Source: Bacteroidota bacterium | Lineage (GTDB): Bacteria > Bacteroidota > Bacteroidia > 2-12-FULL-35-15 | Reading direction: 5' to 3' | Length of the DNA stretch: 41,562 bases | Assembly (NCBI GenBank): GCA_021323165.1 | Contig: JAJTCJ010000036.1 | Coordinates: 1-41,562, forward strand | Shown here: piece by piece, positions 36,316-41,562 of the stretch | Numbering within the stretch: position 1 is the first letter of the stretch | Layout: the number at the start of each line of letters is the position of its first letter | Made by a program: the position numbers and the translations under genes | Notes under the pieces: generated by a model | What the model saw: the letters and a program-made list of their open reading frames with translations, nothing else | Told to the model about the DNA's origin: nothing | Databases searched by the model: none

Positions 36316-36442
36316 ATGCTCTCTAAGAATAACAGTTAAGCAGATATATGCTACATCCGGCTTTTTAAGAAAGAATAAAATAGAGGGAAATGTAGAACGT
36401 TTTGAGATCAAAGAAAATGAGCTTGAGCGCATCTCCTCCTTA
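36316..36442 (+). pseudogene. disrupted 5' end of the TrmH-family gene
   Basis: ATG 36316 opens MLSKNNS and stops at 36337-36339. MLSKN is the usual start of Bacteroidota TrmH/SpoU methyltransferases. From 36332, in the frame used by the downstream gene, the DNA reads TVKQIYATSGFLRKNK and ERFEIKENELERISSL, the later half of the N-terminal substrate-binding domain. About 40 residues expected between are absent and the frame differs, as after a deletion not divisible by three. An assembly error is the alternative. Confidence 0.7.
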
Positions 36443-36991
36443 ATGACACCTAATGAAGTGCTGGCGGTTTGCGAGATACCGGTTTATGAACTTAAACCTG
36501 AGTCATTTAAAGATAAGCTAACTTTGGTCCTTGATGATATTAAAGATCCCGGGAATATGGGAACCATCATCCGTATTGCTGATTGGTTTGGGATTTCTGA
36601 TATCGTATGTAGCAGCAGCTCTGTTGATGTGTTTAATTCTAAAGTTGTGCAGGCCACGATGGGTTCGATAGCAAGGGTTAAGATCCACATTACTGATCTC
36701 CAGGAATTTATCCGAGTTCAGTCCGGCACAAACAATTTAAAGATCTTTGGTGCTTTGCTGGAAGGGGAAAATATCTATTCAAAAAAATTACCTGAGTCGG
36801 GCATTATAATCATAGGCAGTGAGTCGCATGGGATTTCAGATTCAATCAGGGAAATGGTAACGGATAAGATCAGTATTCCTTCTTTTTCTCATTATAGCCA
36901 AAGCGGAGGGGAAGCGGAATCGTTAAATGCTGCGGTAGCAACTGCCATTATTTGTTCTGAATTCAGAAGGAATAATATTTATCGAGTCTAA
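36443..36991 (+). CDS. TrmH/SpoU-family RNA methyltransferase, catalytic domain (5'-truncated)
   Basis: From ATG 36443 there are 182 residues that hold the whole SPOUT catalytic domain: motif 1 LDDIKDPGNMGTIIRIADWF, motif 2 IIIGSESHGISDSI, and motif 3 IPSFSHYSQSGGEAESLNAA with the SLN of the knotted SAM site. It would 2'-O-methylate ribose in rRNA or tRNA. The reading frame stays open back to 36281 without any ATG and encodes recognisable family sequence from 36332, so the family protein normally starts further upstream. Translation from 36443 would give a domain without its substrate-binding part. It may be a decaying gene; catalytic motifs show no damage, so the event is recent or is an assembly error. 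Confidence 0.8.
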   Translation: MTPNEVLAVCEIPVYELKPESFKDKLTLVLDDIKDPGNMGTIIRIADWFGISDIVCSSSSVDVFNSKVVQATMGSIARVKIHITDLQEFIRVQSGTNNLKIFGALLEGENIYSKKLPESGIIIIGSESHGISDSIREMVTDKISIPSFSHYSQSGGEAESLNAAVATAIICSEFRRNNIYRV

Positions 36992-37002
36992 ATTTATTTT
37001 AT

Positions 37003-37010
37003 TACATTTG
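37003..37010 (+). promoter_or_regulatory. -7 box of the SBBP-like gene
   Basis: TACATTTG matches TAnnTTTG, 29 bases before ATG 37040. No TTG at the -33 position. Confidence 0.45.
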
Positions 37011-37039
37011 TTCTGACTCCCCAGAATAACTCTTCTTAA

Positions 37040-38746
37040 ATGAAATATATTTTTTTGTCTTTATTTATGACTACTGTCATGAATTTTTCTGCGAATTCGC
37101 AAATCAACCTCCAATGGGCAAACAGTATCGGTGGTGCGAATGAGGAGAGAATTTACTCTGTTGCAGTTGATGATTCCCAAAATGTATATTCAACTGGTCA
37201 TTTTCGCGGGACAGTTGATTTTGATCCCGGAGTAAATGTTTTTAATCTCACCTCTTCCAGCTCAACTATTGATGTTTTCATAACTAAGTTTGATGGGGGT
37301 GGAAATTTGATTTGGGCAAAGCGAATTGAAGGAACTAGTAGTTATGGGATTGCCTTGGATGCAGCCAATAATGTTTATGTCACTGGATATTTTAACGGCA
37401 CAGGAGATTTTGACCCGGGGCCAGGCATCTTTAATCTAACCTCTGGCGCTCCTTCCGCTATGTTTATTTGTGAGCTTAATTCCAATGGGAATTTCGTAGT
37501 GGCAAAAAAAATGGGAGAAAGAGCGATTGGAAAATCGCTTGATTTTGATAACCAAGGAAATGTATTTGTAACAGGTTTTTATGAAGGGATTTCGGATTTT
37601 GATCCGACTACTTCTGTAAACAACTTGGTTTCAGCCGGAAACAAGGATGTTTTTATTTGCAAATATGATGAAATGCTAAACTTGGTTTGGGCTAAATCAA
37701 TGGGTTCTTCAAGTTCATTTGGCGATTTTTCCAATAGTATTTCTGTAGATTCTTTTGGAGCTGTATTAATAACAGGAATGTTTAGCGGTGAAATGGATTT
37801 CGATCCTGATTCAGCAGTTTTTACAATGACTGCTAATGGAAGTTATGATATGTATGTAGCTAAATTTTCTTCTTCCGGAGGTTTGATATGGGCCAAGCAA
37901 ATGGGGGGTGGACTGCAGGAGGAAGCCAGTTCTATTAAAACAGACTCATTGGGAAATTCTTACATTACAGGTTATCATCGTGGTCTTGCCGATTTCGATC
38001 CTTCAAATAATATATATAATCTTTATTCTGACTCAAACGAAGTTTCGATTTTCGTAATAAAACTTGATTCACTAGGAGCTCTTACATGGGCAAAAGGATT
38101 TACCGGTCCAGGTTTTGGTTTTGGAAATGCTCTTTCCATTGATAACGCATTAAACGTATACATTACTGGTTATTTTTCTGATACCCTGGATTTTGATCCT
38201 AATGCGGGAACATTTAATTTAGCTACTACAGGATCATTTGATATGTTTTTATGTAAACTTGATAATTCCGGGAACTTGGATTGGGTTAAAGATTTTAAGG
38301 CTTTAAGTGGTGCTCTTCCTAATGCAATGGCAATTGATTTACATAATAATATTATACTCGCAGGCGATTTTGACAATGTGGTAGATTTTGATTGTGGTCC
38401 CAATACTTTTAATCTTTCTCCGGTTGGACAAGTTGATGCTTTTGTTATTAAACTCAAGCCTACTGTTGCAGGTGTTGGTCAGATGTTTACAGATATCCAA
38501 ATAGATGTTTATCCTAATCCGAATAATGGAATGTTTGCGGTCTGGTTAAAGAATCTTCCTATATCAGATTCTAAAATAGATTTTTTAGACATAACAGGTA
38601 AGCTGCTGATGACTATCAATAGGGAATTAGGTCCAGAATCAGAAGAGATTTCCTTTGACTGTTCATTATTCGAGAATGGTCTGTATTTTTTAAGAATTTA
38701 TTCTCAATCCCATTATATCACTCATAAGATTCTTATTAATAAGTGA
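37040..38746 (+). CDS. T9SS-exported SBBP-like repeat protein
   Basis: A 568-residue secreted protein. After a signal peptide (1-21, ending FSANSQ) come seven beta-propeller-like repeats of about 63 residues. Each has a phrase like NVYVTGYFNGTGDFDPG and ends with a W-A-K segment such as NLIWAKRI. The DFDP motif recurs as VDFDPG, GDFDPG, SDFDPT, MDFDPD, ADFDPS, LDFDPN and, altered, VDFDCG. The C-terminal 80 residues are a type A T9SS sorting domain (VYPNPNNGMFAVWL, then ENGLYFLRIY and KILINK). The function is unknown; the Asp-rich loops could bind calcium. The stop is four bases from the convergent rsmE stop. Confidence 0.88.
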   Translation: MKYIFLSLFMTTVMNFSANSQINLQWANSIGGANEERIYSVAVDDSQNVYSTGHFRGTVDFDPGVNVFNLTSSSSTIDVFITKFDGGGNLIWAKRIEGTSSYGIALDAANNVYVTGYFNGTGDFDPGPGIFNLTSGAPSAMFICELNSNGNFVVAKKMGERAIGKSLDFDNQGNVFVTGFYEGISDFDPTTSVNNLVSAGNKDVFICKYDEMLNLVWAKSMGSSSSFGDFSNSISVDSFGAVLITGMFSGEMDFDPDSAVFTMTANGSYDMYVAKFSSSGGLIWAKQMGGGLQEEASSIKTDSLGNSYITGYHRGLADFDPSNNIYNLYSDSNEVSIFVIKLDSLGALTWAKGFTGPGFGFGNALSIDNALNVYITGYFSDTLDFDPNAGTFNLATTGSFDMFLCKLDNSGNLDWVKDFKALSGALPNAMAIDLHNNIILAGDFDNVVDFDCGPNTFNLSPVGQVDAFVIKLKPTVAGVGQMFTDIQIDVYPNPNNGMFAVWLKNLPISDSKIDFLDITGKLLMTINRELGPESEEISFDCSLFENGLYFLRIYSQSHYITHKILINK

Positions 38747-38750
38747 AAAG

Positions 38751-39467
38751 TTAGTTATGATTCAAAATGTTAACAGTAGTGCAGGCATATAACGCTGCTG
38801 TTTCCGTACGCAGTCTGCTGGTACCTAATCCAATTTCTTTAAATCCGTTCTCAAGAGCAAGTTTTACTTCCTCGCTTGTAAAGTCTCCTTCGGGTCCGAT
38901 TAATATAAGCACATCCTTTTGGGGTGAATAAAGTGTTTTCAGATGGGTGGTCTGGGAAAGAGGAGATTGACAATGTGCAATAAACTTTTGTCCCTGAAAG
39001 TCCTTCAAAGAGATTATCAATTTTTTGAATGGAGTGATCTCATTTATTTTTGGAAGGTAAGCTTTCAGACTTTGCTTTATAGCAGAAACTGCAACCTTCT
39101 GAAGGCGTTCAGTCTTTACAATAGAGCGTTCACTATTTGCACAATCAATCAAGCTTAATTCATCTATTCCTATTTCTGTTGCCTTTTCGAGGAACCATTC
39201 GGTGCGGTCGTTGTTCTTTGTAGGGGCAATAGCTATATGCAGGTAGTGATCCCGCTTTTCGAATTCTTTTTTCTTATCAGTTATTTTTACCGTGCAGCGC
39301 TTTTGATGATCATCAATGATCTCTGCTTCGTAAAATCCGCCTATACCATCAATCAGATGGATGATATTCCCAACCTTTAAACGAAGTACCTTGATCGCAT
39401 GCCTGCTCTCCTCTTCGTTTAGAGTATATGTATCAGCGGAGATGTCTGGAGTGTAGAATAAATGCAT
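38751..39467 (-). CDS. rsmE: 16S rRNA (uracil1498-N3)-methyltransferase
   Basis: A 238-residue RsmE of normal length: N-terminal PUA-like domain (about 1-70; EEESRHAIKVLRLKVG), then a SPOUT domain with TKNNDRTEWFLEKATEIGI, LIGPEGDFTSEEV and LGTSRLRTETAAL. It methylates N3 of U1498 in 16S rRNA with SAM. A -7-like TACTTTTA ends four bases before the ATG, so a leaderless mRNA is possible. Confidence 0.95.
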   Translation of the reverse strand: MHLFYTPDISADTYTLNEEESRHAIKVLRLKVGNIIHLIDGIGGFYEAEIIDDHQKRCTVKITDKKKEFEKRDHYLHIAIAPTKNNDRTEWFLEKATEIGIDELSLIDCANSERSIVKTERLQKVAVSAIKQSLKAYLPKINEITPFKKLIISLKDFQGQKFIAHCQSPLSQTTHLKTLYSPQKDVLILIGPEGDFTSEEVKLALENGFKEIGLGTSRLRTETAALYACTTVNILNHN

Positions 39468-39846
39468 GGGGTAAAAGTAGTTTTTTCTTTATTTAACGGT
39501 TTGAAAATAAACTATTCTTTAACTTTTTGAAGGCAAAAAGTTACAAAAACCTTTTGATCCTGTAAGGCGATTTATTTCTCCCTGCCGGTTGAAATAAACC
39601 ATGGCTAATGAACGCTATCCGATTTACAGATTCTAAATAATAATTCAGTTCAGCGATTCATTAACACTATCGCTGAACAGGATCAAAGAGTCACCGGATG
39701 TTAAGAGTTTTGAATTAAAATTTAATTCAAATCGTAATTCGAAGTCGCGCAAGAGGAAAGACCAGACGAGAACAGAGTTTTATTAAATAAGAATGTCCCG
39801 GATCACCGGGACATTCTTATAAATAATTTAACAACCTTATTACAGC
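39468..39846. other. non-coding region with five hairpins
   Basis: This 379-base gap between rsmE and pckA has no coding frame. It holds inverted repeats: 39520-39529/39534-39543 (TAACTTTTTG), 39569-39578/39591-39600 (GATTTATTTC, one mismatch), 39648-39657/39669-39678 (GTTCAGCGAT), 39709-39719/39721-39731 (TTTGAATTAAA, one-base centre) and 39787-39801/39806-39820 (the terminator). It could encode a structured RNA on either strand. Confidence 0.5.
39787..39820 (-). terminator. strong hairpin terminator after pckA
   Basis: A perfect 15-base stem with a four-base loop (core GAATGTCCCGG/CCGGGACATTC). It lies 27 bases after the pckA stop. The T run is interrupted on both strands, so it may act in both directions or mostly protect the 3' end. 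Confidence 0.75.
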
Positions 39847-41460
39847 TTAGGCATTAACGGTAGCTTTTGGAGCGGCTGCCATAATCTCATCATTCGCTGC
39901 ATTTGCATATTGCTCAAAATTCTTGATGAATGATGATGCAAGTTTGTTTGCAGTTGTATCATAAGCATCTTTGTCTTTCCATGTAGCACGCGGATTTAAG
40001 ATCTCAGCAGGAACACCAGGGCATTCTGTCGGCATCTGTAATCCAAATACAGGAAGTGTTTCGTATTTCACTTTCTCCAGCTGTCCGGTAAGGGCAGCAG
40101 TGATCATAGAGCGTGTATAAGAAAGCTTCATGCGGTTTCCAACACCGAAAGATCCACCCGACCAGCCTGTGTTAACCAACCAAACATTTACTTTGTTCTC
40201 TTTTAATTTTTTACCTAATAACTCAGCATATTTAGTAGGATGAAGCGGTAAGAACACTTTACCGAAGCATGCAGAGAACGTTAAAGTAGGTTCAGTGATC
40301 CCCATTTCAGTTCCCGCAACTTTAGCAGTATATCCTGAAATGAAATGATACATTGCCTGTCCGGGAGTTAATTTGGAAATTGGAGGCAAAACACCATAAG
40401 CATCACATGTAAGGAAGAAAATATTCTTAGGCACTCCGCCTACAGAAGGTTCAACCGCGTTGTGAATATGGTGGATAGGATAACTTACACGTGTGTTCTC
40501 TGTTTTAGAGATATTAGCGAAATCAACCGTTGAGGTGTTCTCGTAATATTCGATGTTTTCAAGCAAAGCTCCGAATTTAACCGCAGCAAAGATCTCCGGT
40601 TCTTTTTCCTTAGTAAGGTCAACGCATTTAGCGTAGCATCCCCCTTCGAAGTTAAATACACCTTTATCGCTCCAGCCATGTTCATCGTCCCCGATAAGTC
40701 CGCGGTTAGGATCAGCAGAAAGTGTTGTTTTTCCTGTACCGGATAAACCGAAGAATACGGCAGTATCGCCATCTTTTCCAATGTTAGCCGAACAGTGCAT
40801 AGATAAAACTCCTTTTTCGTGGGGAAGAATATAATTCAATAAAGAGAAAATTCCTTTTTTGATCTCGCCTGTGTAGCCAGAACCACCTATAAGGATCACC
40901 TTTTTGGTCATGTTCATGATTGTGAAATTGTGCTGGCGGGTACCATCTATCTCAGGTGTAGCTCTGAAGCCGGGAGCACAGATAATAGTCCATTCAGGAA
41001 TGAAATTCATGATTTCTTCCTGTGTAGGGCGAAGGAAAAGATTGTTCGCGAATAAGTTTGACCATGGATTTTCAGTTACAACACGGATGTTCAAACGGTA
41101 AGCAGGATCTGCGCAGGCATATGAATCTCGTACATACACTTCTTTTCCTGTAAGATATGCTGTTACGCGGTTATAAAGAGAATCAAATTTATCGGCATCG
41201 TATTTAAAATTAACATCACTCCACCAGATCGAATCTTTTGTCTTCTCATCAAGCACAATAAACTTATCTTTTGGTGAGCGTCCTGTGAATTCTCCGGTGT
41301 CAACTGCTAATGCTCCTGTATCTGTAAGCATTCCTTCTCCACGCACGATGGTTTCTTCTACCAGCTCCGCAACGTTCAAATTCCAATATGCAGCTGATAC
41401 GTTTCCTAAACCTAAACTTGCAATGGTTGCATTTTTGGCTTTAATTCCAAATTCGTTCAT
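39847..41460 (-). CDS. pckA: phosphoenolpyruvate carboxykinase (ATP)
   Basis: A 537-residue ATP-dependent PEPCK of normal length. The PEPCK-specific block is IGGSGYTGEIKKGIFS (191-206), the P-loop is GLSGTGKTT (238-246), and the metal/nucleotide block is GLIGDDEHGWSDKGVFNFEGGCYAK. It converts oxaloacetate and ATP to phosphoenolpyruvate in gluconeogenesis. It has its own promoter (41500-41533) and a strong terminator, so it is probably a single-gene unit. Confidence 0.97.
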   Translation of the reverse strand: MNEFGIKAKNATIASLGLGNVSAAYWNLNVAELVEETIVRGEGMLTDTGALAVDTGEFTGRSPKDKFIVLDEKTKDSIWWSDVNFKYDADKFDSLYNRVTAYLTGKEVYVRDSYACADPAYRLNIRVVTENPWSNLFANNLFLRPTQEEIMNFIPEWTIICAPGFRATPEIDGTRQHNFTIMNMTKKVILIGGSGYTGEIKKGIFSLLNYILPHEKGVLSMHCSANIGKDGDTAVFFGLSGTGKTTLSADPNRGLIGDDEHGWSDKGVFNFEGGCYAKCVDLTKEKEPEIFAAVKFGALLENIEYYENTSTVDFANISKTENTRVSYPIHHIHNAVEPSVGGVPKNIFFLTCDAYGVLPPISKLTPGQAMYHFISGYTAKVAGTEMGITEPTLTFSACFGKVFLPLHPTKYAELLGKKLKENKVNVWLVNTGWSGGSFGVGNRMKLSYTRSMITAALTGQLEKVKYETLPVFGLQMPTECPGVPAEILNPRATWKDKDAYDTTANKLASSFIKNFEQYANAANDEIMAAAPKATVNA

Positions 41461-41499
41461 TTCTTTTGTTTTTGGTTAATTTTTCAATTTTTAAGGACA

Positions 41500-41533
41500 C
41501 AAATTTAAAAATTTTCGGGGAAAGATTGTTCAA
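41500..41533 (-). promoter_or_regulatory. pckA promoter (TTG-N23-TAAATTTG)
   Basis: Minus-strand TAAATTTG (41507-41500) matches the -7 consensus, with TTG at 41533-41531, 23 bases upstream. The leader is about 35 bases. Confidence 0.55.
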
Positions 41534-41562
41534 TATTATTTTAAAATCAATTATAAACACTG

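Noticed and set aside
39700-39780. RNase P RNA suggested by GAGGAAAGACC
   Set aside because: Only a few bases agree with the conserved 5' segment and the other universally conserved parts are not found.
1-41562. CRISPR arrays, tRNA, rRNA, prophage or transposase genes
   Set aside because: No regularly spaced repeats, no cloverleaf with conserved T-arm sequence, and no integrase, transposase or phage protein was recognised on either strand.

Overview
The window is about 41.6 kb of AT-rich chromosome from a member of the Bacteroidota. The evidence is a 289-residue primary sigma factor without region 1.1, two proteins ending in type IX secretion (T9SS) sorting domains, flexirubin-type pigment genes, and many promoters with the Bacteroidota -7 box TAnnTTTG (sometimes with TTG about 19 bases upstream). 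No rRNA, tRNA, CRISPR array, phage or transposase gene is visible.

Region 1 (1-8514, almost all minus strand) is the edge of a flexirubin/aryl-polyene gene cluster. In transcription order it holds tyrosine ammonia-lyase, FabG, a FabF-like ketosynthase, an acyl carrier protein, an LpxL-like acyltransferase, a flavin-dependent halogenase-like protein, a small conserved protein of unknown role and a BtrH-like protein cut by the window edge. Tyrosine would give 4-coumarate as starter, the ACP/KS/FabG set would extend and reduce the chain, and the acyltransferase and BtrH-like protein may transfer it. A small cupredoxin lipoprotein gene is inserted on the opposite strand. The resorcinol-forming genes (darA/darB) are not in the window and would lie beyond position 1.

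Region 2 (8802-14394) is a signalling module: a stand-alone CheB-like protein with a zinc-ribbon tail, a single-domain receiver, a 1158-residue CheB-CheR-PAS-histidine kinase, and a second receiver on the opposite strand. It lies between the two pigment loci and has no chemoreceptor, CheA or CheW gene.

Region 3 (14701-21864) is a carotenoid locus. A CrtD-like desaturase on the plus strand faces a minus-strand operon crtI, crtB, unknown secreted protein, cruF, lycopene cyclase, unknown protein. The gene set fits a monocyclic 1'-hydroxylated carotenoid (saproxanthin/myxol/flexixanthin type); no crtZ or crtW is in the window.

Region 4 (21951-41460) is mostly housekeeping: rpe, a polytopic GT39-like membrane protein, rpoD, a cupin, pnp, rpsO, a barrel lipoprotein, accD, class I fructose-bisphosphate aldolase, a BamA/TamA-like lipoprotein, rsmE and pckA, plus two large T9SS-exported proteins (an Asp-box protein and a seven-repeat SBBP-like protein). 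A TrmH-family RNA methyltransferase gene here has a broken 5' end: its promoter and first five codons survive, but about 40 codons are missing and the frame changes.

Intergenic regions carry REP-like palindromes, AT-rich palindromes near the carotenoid genes, and a run of five hairpins between rsmE and pckA.
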